From the NCBI GenBank assembly GCA_029259595.1, contig JAJDEW010000168.1, forward strand, positions 1-64,000: a DNA stretch of 64,000 nucleotides. The letters are read 5' to 3'. Source of the DNA: Planctomycetota bacterium (GTDB lineage Bacteria; Planctomycetota; UBA1135; GCA-002686595). Shown piece by piece: positions 25,072-32,259 of this stretch (positions within the stretch are counted from its first letter, which is position 1; every line of letters starts with the position of its first letter). The translations under genes and the position numbers were made by a program. The notes under the pieces are model-generated. The model saw only the letters and a list, made by a program, of their open reading frames with translations, made no database searches and was not told the DNA's origin.

Positions 25072-25685
25072 GGGGCCTGCAGAGCGAGGGGCTCGACGAT
25101 CGTGCCGTGCGCGCCGTCCTCGAGGACGTCCTCGCGCGACCGGAGTTCGACGACGAACCCTCGCAGCTCGAGGACTTCCTCCGCCGCTTGGAGCTGCCCG
25201 AATTCGAAGGTCTCGGGCTACCGGGTTGGCTCGGGCCGCTCCTCGTCGGCCTGCTGGTCGCCTTGCTCGTCTGGAAGTTCGTACGCCGCGCGAAGACGCC
25301 GGACGAGCCCGGTGAGAGCGAGCAAGCCGGCCCCATGACACCGGCCGAGCGCGTGCGCGATCTCCTGGAGCGCGCCCGCGTGGCCAGGACGGAGGGCGAC
25401 CTGCGCCTCGCCTTGCGCCTCTTCTTCTTCGCCCTCGTCATCGGTCTCTCGAACCGTGGCGACCTGCGCTATCGCGATGCCTGGACGTGGCGCGAGCTGC
25501 TCGCGCGGGGGCGTCCTGGTACCCGCGTCAAGGGCCTGCTCGCCGAGCTCGTGACCGAGCTCGAAGCGAAGGAGTTCGGGCGCGCGCCGACGAGTGCAGC
25601 CGACGTCGAACGCCTGGAGAGCCTGTGCCGCCAGCACCTCGGGTCGCTGGCCCTCGTGCGGCGAGAAGCGGAGGTCGCACCGTGA
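25068..25685 (+). CDS. DUF4129 domain membrane protein
   Basis: 205 residues. One membrane helix (GWLGPLLVGLLVALLVWKFV, about residues 52-72) separates a short acidic N-terminal part from a cytoplasmic helical domain. That domain carries the DUF4129 signature: AERVRDLLERARVARTEGDL followed by ALRLFFFALVIGLSNRGDLR and AWTWRELL. DUF4129 proteins sit next to MoxR and DUF58 genes in many bacteria and may help the chaperone act at the membrane. The ends overlap both neighbours by 4 bases, so all are co-translated. Confidence 0.82.
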   Translation: MRGLQSEGLDDRAVRAVLEDVLARPEFDDEPSQLEDFLRRLELPEFEGLGLPGWLGPLLVGLLVALLVWKFVRRAKTPDEPGESEQAGPMTPAERVRDLLERARVARTEGDLRLALRLFFFALVIGLSNRGDLRYRDAWTWRELLARGRPGTRVKGLLAELVTELEAKEFGRAPTSAADVERLESLCRQHLGSLALVRREAEVAP

Positions 25686-26977
25686 ACGGCTTCACGCGCT
25701 TGATCGGCTTCGGGCTCTTCTGCGGCGTCGTCTTGCTCCTCGCGTTGGCCGCGATCCTTCCCAGCGGCCGCAGCCCGACGCCGCACAGCGTCTTCTCCGT
25801 CGAACGCGACGGCCTGCGCGCCGCGTACCTGTTTCTCGCCGAGCTGGGCCAGGACGTGGCCGCGTGGACCGAGGCCCCCGGCAAGCTGGTGGGGGAGGAC
25901 GTGCTCGTTTCGTTCGGCGTTCCCGACGCGCCGCCCGGGGCGGGCGGTCCGGGCGAAGAGGTGCGACGGGCCGGTTCGCGGCGCCTGCGCGATCCGCTGC
26001 ACTACCTGCGCTTCGTCGAAGAGGGTGGCACGCTCGTCGTCGCGTTGAGCGAAGACATGCAAGCCTTCCTGCGGGACGAGCTGGGCCTGGCGGAGCTCGA
26101 AGACCTCGAGCCGCTCCCCGGGCGTCGGACCGAGCGCTCGACCTGGATCTTCGCGAGCGGTGAACGCTTCGAGCGCATGGGAGACGGCGGCATCGAGTTC
26201 GCGCCCTTGTCGCCTTCGTCCCCGTTCGTCGTCCTCGCGGCGGACGAGGAGGGGGCGGCGCGCGTCGTCCGTCTACGCGTGGGGAGGGGGCGGATCGTGA
26301 TCGCGACCACGCTCGACTTCCTGGACAACCACGACCTCGAGGAAGGCGACCACGGCCTCTTCCTGGCACGCTTCGTCGAGCTCCTGGCTCCGCGCGGGCG
26401 GCTCTGGTTCGACGAGTACGCGCTGGGCGGTTGGGTGCCCGAAACGCCGCTCGAGCTGGCGCTCGCCGCGGACAATGCGCCCTTCACGCTGCACCTCATC
26501 GGGCTCGCCCTGGTGCTGCTCTGGAGCGCGGCCTGGGTTCGCGGGTTCCCGCGCGATCCTCAACCCCTGTCGCAGCTTTCCGCCACGGCGCGCGTGCGCG
26601 CGTTGTCGGGTCTCTTGCTCGCGGCGCGGCGCTTCGATCTCCTGGCGCGGCTCTTGACGGCGGGGGTGTTGCGCCGGCTGGACCGGGGCGTGCGCGGGTC
26701 GTCCGCCGCAGGTGAGGACGAAACGGGCTCCCCTCCCGCGCTCGAACCCGCTAGGGTCCGGACCGTGCTCGGCGCACATGCGGCCCGCCTGGGTGGAACC
26801 GAAGGCCTCGAGCGCGCGACCGCGCTCTTCACGCGCGAGGTCCGTGACGCGAACGCCCTGGCGCAACTCGCCGCCGAGCTCTCCGCGCTCGAGTCCCGCC
26901 TCGGATCCGAAGAACCCGCGGCCCGGACACGGCCTTCTCGCAGAGGACTCCACGCCGAAGCCTCCCCGTCACCATGA
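25682..26977 (+). CDS. DUF4350 domain membrane protein
   Basis: 431 residues from GTG 25682, overlapping the previous stop (GTGA). It has an N-terminal membrane helix and then the DUF4350 region (SVFSVERDGLRAAYLFLAEL, EEGGTLVVAL), which resembles a Rossmann-like or GATase-like fold facing the periplasm. A second helix near residues 270-290 (LHLIGLALVLLWSAAWV) follows, and then a cytoplasmic helical tail. DUF4350 proteins accompany MoxR/DUF58/DUF4129 sets; the exact role is not known. The frame continues open upstream to 25487 but that part lies inside the DUF4129 gene. Confidence 0.82.
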   Translation: MNGFTRLIGFGLFCGVVLLLALAAILPSGRSPTPHSVFSVERDGLRAAYLFLAELGQDVAAWTEAPGKLVGEDVLVSFGVPDAPPGAGGPGEEVRRAGSRRLRDPLHYLRFVEEGGTLVVALSEDMQAFLRDELGLAELEDLEPLPGRRTERSTWIFASGERFERMGDGGIEFAPLSPSSPFVVLAADEEGAARVVRLRVGRGRIVIATTLDFLDNHDLEEGDHGLFLARFVELLAPRGRLWFDEYALGGWVPETPLELALAADNAPFTLHLIGLALVLLWSAAWVRGFPRDPQPLSQLSATARVRALSGLLLAARRFDLLARLLTAGVLRRLDRGVRGSSAAGEDETGSPPALEPARVRTVLGAHAARLGGTEGLERATALFTREVRDANALAQLAAELSALESRLGSEEPAARTRPSRRGLHAEASPSP

Positions 26978-27984
26978 GCGATCCCGACGTTTCCACCGAC
27001 TCGCCCCGAACCGACTCCGATGCGAGCACGCCGACTTCAGCGGTCGTCGAACTCTCCCGCCGCCTCCGCGCCGCGACGGGCGAGGTGCTCGTCGGCCTGG
27101 AGGGACTCGTGGACGATTGCCTCGTCGCGATCCTGGCCGGCGGGCACGTCCTGCTCGAGGGGCCGCCGGGCGTGGCCAAGACCTTGGCCGTTCGAACGCT
27201 CGCGACGGCGCTCGGGGGCAGCTTCTCGCGCATCCAGTTCACGCCCGACCTGATGCCGTCGGACGTCACCGGCATCAGCTTGTTCCATCCCGGCCAGGGC
27301 GAGTTCCGGTTCCAGCGCGGCCCCGTGTTCGGGCAGTTTCTCCTGTGTGACGAGATCAATCGCGCACCGGCGAAGACTCAATCGGCCTTGCTCGAGGCGA
27401 TGCAGGAGCGCTCCGTCACCGTGGACGGCGTGCGGCACGAGCTACCGACGCCCTTCACGGTGTTCGCGACCATGAACCCGATCGAGCACGAGGGCACGTA
27501 TCCGTTGCCCGAGGCCCAGCTGGACCGCTTCCTGTTCAAGGTGCTGGTCGGCTACCCGCCGGCCGACGTGGAGGCCCACCTCCTGGCGCGGGCGCATCGT
27601 CACGAACCGGAGAAGACGCCCGAAGAGCTCGGGGTGCGAGCGGTCGCGAGCCCCGAGGAGCTGTTGCTCGCGCGCAAAATCGTTGACGGCGTCGTGGTGC
27701 GCGAGGATCTGCCCGCTTACGTCGTACGACTCTTCCACGAGACGCGCACTTCCCCTTCGCTCGCGCTGGGAGCGAGTCCGCGTGCCGGAGTGATGCTGTT
27801 GCGTGCGGCCAAGGCTCGCGCGGTCCTGGCCGGGCGCGACTACGTCCTGCCCGACGACATCAAGGAGGTCTTCCTGCCGGTCGTGCGGCATCGCGTGGCG
27901 CTCGATCCGGCGGAGGAGATCGAAGGCGTACAGGCGGACGAGGTGCTGCGGCGCATCCTCGACGCCGTGGAGGTCCCGCGCTGA
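26974..27984 (+). CDS. MoxR family AAA+ ATPase
   Basis: 336 residues. Walker A is [15 protein letters not shown], Walker B is [11 protein letters not shown], followed by [17 protein letters not shown], and sensor 1 is in [20 protein letters not shown]. The C-terminal lid is present ([19 protein letters not shown]). MoxR ATPases act as chaperones that mature or activate partner complexes, often with a von Willebrand or DUF58 protein coded next to them. It overlaps the DUF4350 stop by 4 bases, and the next gene begins on its own stop codon. It is cytoplasmic. This is one of the most certain calls in the cluster. Confidence 0.93.
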   Translation: MSDPDVSTDSPRTDSDASTPTSAVVELSRRLRAATGEVLVGLEGLVDDCLVAILAGGHVLLEGPPGVAKTLAVRTLATALGGSFSRIQFTPDLMPSDVTGISLFHPGQGEFRFQRGPVFGQFLLCDEINRAPAKTQSALLEAMQERSVTVDGVRHELPTPFTVFATMNPIEHEGTYPLPEAQLDRFLFKVLVGYPPADVEAHLLARAHRHEPEKTPEELGVRAVASPEELLLARKIVDGVVVREDLPAYVVRLFHETRTSPSLALGASPRAGVMLLRAAKARAVLAGRDYVLPDDIKEVFLPVVRHRVALDPAEEIEGVQADEVLRRILDAVEVPR

Positions 27985-29369
27985 TCCCGACGACGCGACT
28001 CGCGGTCCTGGTCTTCGTCGCGCTGCTCGCGTCGCCGCTGATCTGGTTCGTGGAACACGGGCGGGCGATCGTGCTCGGAATCGACGTCGTCCTCGGGCTC
28101 ACGGTGTGGATCGACCTCCTGCGGACGCCGCGTCCGGCCCTCTTTCAAGTCGACCGCCGGCTGCCCGAACGCGTCGGCCTGTCGCGCCGCTTCGAGCGCG
28201 AAGTCCTCGTCGAGGCGCCGGCTGCGGCGGGCCTCGCGGCCGAGCTCGACGAGCGCTTTCCGGCGCCGTTCGAGGTGCTCACCGTGACCCGCGACGGCGT
28301 GCACGAAGCGCCGGCCGCCGATCGGCCTGGTGCACCGGACACCGTTCGCTTCGATAGCGAGGGAAAGGCCCGCTTCGTACGCGCCTACCGCGGGAACCTG
28401 CGCGGCCTGTTCTCGTTCGAGAGCCTGCGCCTGCGCGTCACGGGCCCCTTCGGACTGTGGCAGCGACAGGCGCGCTTCGAAGGCGGACAGGAGTTGGCCG
28501 TCGAGCCGGCGCTCTTGAACCTGCGCCAGACGCTGGCGCTCGCGGCGAGCGATCGCTGGCACGATCTGGGCGTGCGGATCCTGCGACGGCGCGGAGGCGA
28601 GCGCGAGTTCGAGTCCCTGCGCGAATACGTTCCGGGTGATGACGTCCGCCGCGTCGACTGGAAGGCCTTCGCCCGACGCGGCAAGCCGATCGTGCGGCAG
28701 TACCAGGTCGAGCGCGGCCAAGAGCTCATCCTCCTGGTCGATCTCGGACGCCGCATGCGCGCGACCGCCTCCGGAGACGACGATGCGAAGCGGCGTGGCT
28801 GGACGAAGTTGGACTGGGCGCTCGACGCCGCCTTCCAGCTGGCGGCCGTCGCGCTCGCCAAGGGGGACCGCGTCGGCATGGCCGCCTTCGCCCGCGGGCT
28901 CGTCACCTTCGTGGCTCCCGCGCGCGGCTCGAAGCAGCTGGCGCGCATCTCGAGCGAGCACTTCCGCCTCCTGCCGCGCGAGGTCGACGCCGATCCCGCG
29001 CTGGCCCTGCGCGAGCTCGCCGTTCGTCACCAGCGCCGCGCGACGATCCTGATCCTCTCCGACGTCGCCGATCCGTTGAGCGTGTCGGACCAACGCCGCG
29101 CCTTGGCGGCGACGTCGCGCCGTCACCGCATCGTGTTCTGCGCCTTGGACGATCCGGGCGTGAGGTCCTGGGCACACGGCGAAGGCGAAGCGCAAGGTCG
29201 CTCAGGCGCCGCCTTGCGTGCAGCGGCCCTCGAGCTGGAGGAAGACCGTCGCCGGGCCCTGCGCGAGCTCGCACGCAGCAAGGTGCGCGTCGTGGATGCC
29301 CTCCCGGCCGAGGCGGCGGCCCCGCTGCTCGCAGCCTGGCTGGAAGAACGGCAAGCCTCCCACGGCTGA
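27981..29369 (+). CDS. DUF58 protein (vWA-like partner of MoxR), apparently with a CTG start
   Basis: The DUF58 core is clear: [20 protein letters not shown] with [18 protein letters not shown], then [10 protein letters not shown], the metal-site-like strand of a von Willebrand type fold. The first ATG/GTG in frame is GTG 28050, but that start would remove the first of two membrane helices normal in this family. Reading back, CTG at 27981 opens a fitting helix ([18 protein letters not shown]) and overlaps the moxR stop as CTGA, just like the ATGA and GTGA overlaps of its neighbours. I therefore annotate 462 residues from CTG; 439 residues from GTG 28050 is the conservative alternative. It converges on the SpoIIM-like gene. 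Confidence 0.8.
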   Translation: MIPTTRLAVLVFVALLASPLIWFVEHGRAIVLGIDVVLGLTVWIDLLRTPRPALFQVDRRLPERVGLSRRFEREVLVEAPAAAGLAAELDERFPAPFEVLTVTRDGVHEAPAADRPGAPDTVRFDSEGKARFVRAYRGNLRGLFSFESLRLRVTGPFGLWQRQARFEGGQELAVEPALLNLRQTLALAASDRWHDLGVRILRRRGGEREFESLREYVPGDDVRRVDWKAFARRGKPIVRQYQVERGQELILLVDLGRRMRATASGDDDAKRRGWTKLDWALDAAFQLAAVALAKGDRVGMAAFARGLVTFVAPARGSKQLARISSEHFRLLPREVDADPALALRELAVRHQRRATILILSDVADPLSVSDQRRALAATSRRHRIVFCALDDPGVRSWAHGEGEAQGRSGAALRAAALELEEDRRRALRELARSKVRVVDALPAEAAAPLLAAWLEERQASHG

Positions 29370-29400
29370 CCGCTGCGACCGACCTCCGCGTGGATGCGGG

Positions 29401-30405
29401 CTACGTCTTGCGTCCGCCGAGCAGTGCCCAGGCCGACAGGGCGACTCCCGTAGCGATCGCGGTCGCCAGGCGCACGTTCGCGGGGGCGTGCGGACTCACG
29501 AAGCCTTCGATCATCCCGGCGATGAACAGGAGCGGGAAGACCGGCGTCAGGAGCCGTAGGGCGCGGCGGCTCTCGACCTGCAGGGCATAGCGGCGGGTCC
29601 AACGGCCCGGGCGGATCCAGGCTCGCACCAGGACCAGGCCGGCGGACCCCGCCAGGAGCAGGGCCTGGATCTCGAGGACGCCGTGACACCACAGGATCGA
29701 CGAGATCGAGCCGGCTTGATCCCAGTGCCCGGCGACCGCGGTGTAGGTGCCGAGCATCAGGGAGTTCTGCGAGAGGATCAGGAGGTAGAGCGGGGGAACC
29801 AGGGCCGAGGCGAAGATCAGGATTCCCACCGACATGTTGTGGACCATGATCCAGCCTGCCGTGTGCGGAGACTCGCCGAAGCCGAAGGTGAAGTTGCCGC
29901 GGAAAGGCTCGCCCGCCGGCGTCTCCTCGAGCTGGCGAATCGTGTCGGCGACGACGCCACCGTCGAGCAGGGACGACGCCAGATCGAGGTCCCGTGAGAC
30001 GGCGACGAACGCCAGGATCGCGAGGCCGTAGACGAACCCGAACGTGAGCGCGAGGAGGCGCCACTCCGCGCGGAGCGCACGCGGACACTCGGCCATCACG
30101 AAGTGCCAGGCGTCGGCCAGGAAGCTCGAGGCGCCGGTCCGGTGGCGGCGAAAGAGCACGCTGTGCGCGCGTCCGACGAGCGCGCGCGCCTCGGCCGTTC
30201 CCCGCGGGGCCTGGCCGGTCGATTCGAGGCGGGCGACGAGTGAAGAGGCGTGCCGGTAGAGCCGCATGAGCTCGAGCAAGTCGTCCCCACGCAAGCGTTG
30301 CAGTTCGAACTTGTCCGTCTCCAGGAGGCGACGCAGCCGCTTCAGGTGCGAGAGATCGAGCTTTTCCTGGGGGCGCTCCGGCTTCCCTTCCCGTGCCTCG
30401 ACCAT
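29401..30405 (-). CDS. Stage II sporulation protein M (SpoIIM/DUF95) family membrane protein
   Basis: 334 residues. It has a charged helical N-terminal third (DLSHLKRLRRLLETDKFELQ), then about five membrane helices with the family motifs FTFGFGESPHTAGWIMVHNM, ILSQNSLMLGTYTAV and LWCHGVLEI. In non-sporulating bacteria members of this family sit beside MoxR, DUF58 and RDD genes, as here, so a sporulation role is not implied. Divergent from the RDD gene with only 47 bases between starts. A TATCCT element lies 7 bases before its ATG, suggesting a leaderless message. It ends 31 bases from the convergent DUF58 gene. Confidence 0.85.
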   Translation of the reverse strand: MVEAREGKPERPQEKLDLSHLKRLRRLLETDKFELQRLRGDDLLELMRLYRHASSLVARLESTGQAPRGTAEARALVGRAHSVLFRRHRTGASSFLADAWHFVMAECPRALRAEWRLLALTFGFVYGLAILAFVAVSRDLDLASSLLDGGVVADTIRQLEETPAGEPFRGNFTFGFGESPHTAGWIMVHNMSVGILIFASALVPPLYLLILSQNSLMLGTYTAVAGHWDQAGSISSILWCHGVLEIQALLLAGSAGLVLVRAWIRPGRWTRRYALQVESRRALRLLTPVFPLLFIAGMIEGFVSPHAPANVRLATAIATGVALSAWALLGGRKT

Positions 30406-30412
30406 GGCGGAG

Positions 30413-30445
30413 AGGATACGGGCTGGACCGCCGCCACAGTATCCT
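30413..30445. promoter_or_regulatory. Back-to-back promoter pair between the SpoIIM-like and RDD genes
   Basis: TATCCT occurs on both strands: on the minus strand at 30418-30413, 7 bases before the ATG at 30405, and on the plus strand at 30440-30445, 7 bases before the GTG at 30453. Identical hexamer and identical spacing in the two directions make a strong case for paired leaderless -10 elements. The two cores are only 21 bases apart, so the -35 contacts would overlap each other. Confidence 0.6.
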
Positions 30446-30452
30446 CTGCGGC

Positions 30453-31232
30453 GTGACCGATCTCCTCATCGAGACTTCCGAGGGCCTGACGCTGCGCCAC
30501 GAGATCGCGGGCGGAGGAGCGCGCACGGCCGCGGCTCTGGTCGATCTCTCGATCTACGTGGTCGGACTGGTCCTCGCGGGGGCCCTCGTCTTCGGGCTCT
30601 CCGTCGCGGATCCGACGGGGCTCTCGCGCTTCGTCGCCGGGCTCTTGGTCGGCGGCGTGTTGGGCTTGCTCGTCCTGTACCACGCCGGGTTCGGGTTGCT
30701 TCTGGACGGACGTACGCCGGGCAAGCTCTTGCTGGGGCTGCGCGTCGTGGACGTGCACGGCTATCCGGCCCGTGGAACGAGTCACGTCTTGCGCGCGCTG
30801 TTCTTCGTGCCGGAGGCGATCCTGTTCGTTCCGCTGCCGCTCGGTCTCGTGCTGTACTCGGTGAGCGCGCGGCATCAGCGACTCGGCGACCTCGTCGCCG
30901 GAACCCTCGTCGTACGGGAAACTCGACCGCACGAGACCGCCGACCCCTATCCGAACACGCGCTGGAACGCGTTGACGCGACGGCGTCTCGCGCTCACGCC
31001 AGCGACCGCGGCGCGTCTCTCGCTCGAGGACCTGACCTTCCTGCGCCGCCTGCTCGGAGCATCCGAAGTCGCCAGCTCCGCACGAGTCGCGCTGGTGCGC
31101 GACGCCGTTCGCCACTACGGCCGGCGGCTCGAACTCGCCGTTCCGCACGAGCCTGACGAGGAGGAGGGCCGCGAGATTCTGCGCGAGCTCTACGTCTTCC
31201 TGCGCGACGCGCGTGCCGTGTCTCAATCCTGA
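30453..31232 (+). CDS. RDD family membrane protein
   Basis: 259 residues from GTG 30453, set by the promoter spacing; the same frame upstream to 30393 runs into the divergent gene. The RDD domain has three helices with characteristic residues: R in GGARTAAALVDLSIY, D in GRTPGKLLLGLRVVDVHG, and RHQRLGDLVAGTLVV at the end. A cytoplasmic helical tail of about 100 residues follows (LSLEDLTFLRRLLGASE). RDD proteins are of unclear function, sometimes linked to ion transport, and are regular members of MoxR/DUF58 neighbourhoods. Its end overlaps the convergent protease gene by 10 bases. Confidence 0.87.
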   Translation: MTDLLIETSEGLTLRHEIAGGGARTAAALVDLSIYVVGLVLAGALVFGLSVADPTGLSRFVAGLLVGGVLGLLVLYHAGFGLLLDGRTPGKLLLGLRVVDVHGYPARGTSHVLRALFFVPEAILFVPLPLGLVLYSVSARHQRLGDLVAGTLVVRETRPHETADPYPNTRWNALTRRRLALTPATAARLSLEDLTFLRRLLGASEVASSARVALVRDAVRHYGRRLELAVPHEPDEEEGREILRELYVFLRDARAVSQS

Positions 31233-32152
31233 GGCGGACGCAGCCGACCGTGGAAGCGCTCGAGCTCGCGTAGCTTGCCTTCGTCGAAGCCACCCGCCGG
31301 CTCGACCGCGGGGTCCCAAACACTCGGACGGCGGGCGACGCCGGTATGTCCGACTTCCGGACTCGCGACCGGTTTCGAGGCCGGCGGAGGAGGAGGTGGC
31401 GCTTCGCCGTCCCAGGCCTCGCTCCGCACTCCGTCGAAGGCGGCCGCCGCCGGCCCCGCAGCACCGAAGGGCGAAACGCCGTGCCGCAAGCGCACGGACA
31501 AGAGCTCGCGCCCGCCGAAGAACCAGATGAACAGCGCGATCAACGGCAACACGCAACCGAGCCCGGCCAGGTAGCGGCTCCCTGACCCGAGCAACGCCAG
31601 CGCGACCATCCCGAAGGCCACCCAACGCCCCGTGCGCACGGCCTGCTCCGTCGCCGTCAACCAGTCACGCCTGCGCGCCAGCCAAGCGCGAAGCACCCGA
31701 CCGCCGTCCATGGGAAACGCTGGCAGGAGGTTGAACAGTCCCAAGAGCAGGTTGATCACGGCGAATCCGCCCGCCAGCTCGGCCACGAAGCCCGAGGACG
31801 CGGCCTGCCCCAGGAAAGCGACCGCAAACCCGAGGGCTGCGAGCCCCACGTTGACGAGCGGGCCCGCGATCGCGACCCAAAACTCCACCTTCGGCACCTC
31901 GGGGATCACGGTCATGCGCGCCATGCCACCAAGCGGCCAGAGGGTGATGTCGACCACTTCGAGCCCGAAGTGCCTTGCGACCAGGCTGTGGCCGAGTTCG
32001 TGCAGGACCACGCAGCCGAAGAGACCGATCACGAGCGGCACGGCCAGGGCCGGGCTGACCGAGGCGGCGAAAAGGAAGAGGAACGGCAGGAAGCTCCAGT
32101 GCAGGCGGATCGGGATCCCGAAGGCGGTCGCGATTTGGAGGGATCCGTTCAC
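31223..32152 (-). CDS. Site-2 protease family (M50) intramembrane metalloprotease
   Basis: 309 residues with a GTG start. Zinc ligands lie in VVLHELGHSLVARHFG (HExxH) and in NLLPAFPMDGGRVLRAWLA (the distal Asp of the DG motif). There are about six membrane helices, then a soluble tail of about 80 residues rich in Pro and Ala. The layout is that of SpoIVFB-like S2P enzymes without PDZ or CBS domain. These cut membrane-bound regulators within the bilayer. No anti-sigma factor is coded nearby, so the substrate is unknown. The region before the start is an unbroken pyrimidine run on this strand, with no ribosome site. Confidence 0.88.
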   Translation of the reverse strand: MNGSLQIATAFGIPIRLHWSFLPFLFLFAASVSPALAVPLVIGLFGCVVLHELGHSLVARHFGLEVVDITLWPLGGMARMTVIPEVPKVEFWVAIAGPLVNVGLAALGFAVAFLGQAASSGFVAELAGGFAVINLLLGLFNLLPAFPMDGGRVLRAWLARRRDWLTATEQAVRTGRWVAFGMVALALLGSGSRYLAGLGCVLPLIALFIWFFGGRELLSVRLRHGVSPFGAAGPAAAAFDGVRSEAWDGEAPPPPPPASKPVASPEVGHTGVARRPSVWDPAVEPAGGFDEGKLRELERFHGRLRPPQD

Positions 32153-32184
32153 GGGGAGGAGGAGGGGGAGAGGAGGGGGAAGGC
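32153..32184 (+). other. 32-base homopurine tract between divergent genes
   Basis: Every base from 32153 to 32184 on the plus strand is A or G, with runs of 4, 5 and 5 G. It directly abuts the GTG of the protease gene on the other strand. Such tracts can form triplex or near-quadruplex structures; a fourth short GGG (32190-32192) makes a loose G4 possible. Any effect on the divergent promoters is speculative. Confidence 0.4.
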
Positions 32185-32259
32185 GAGTGGGAGTCGGGGA
32201 AGGATCGAGCTACGGACACGAGCCGAGCACATCCGTGATTCGATGGCAGAGTATGGGCG

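Noticed and set aside
29401-30405. A sporulation function for the SpoIIM-like protein
   Set aside because: The neighbours are MoxR, DUF58 and RDD genes and no other sporulation gene is present. The name reflects family history only.
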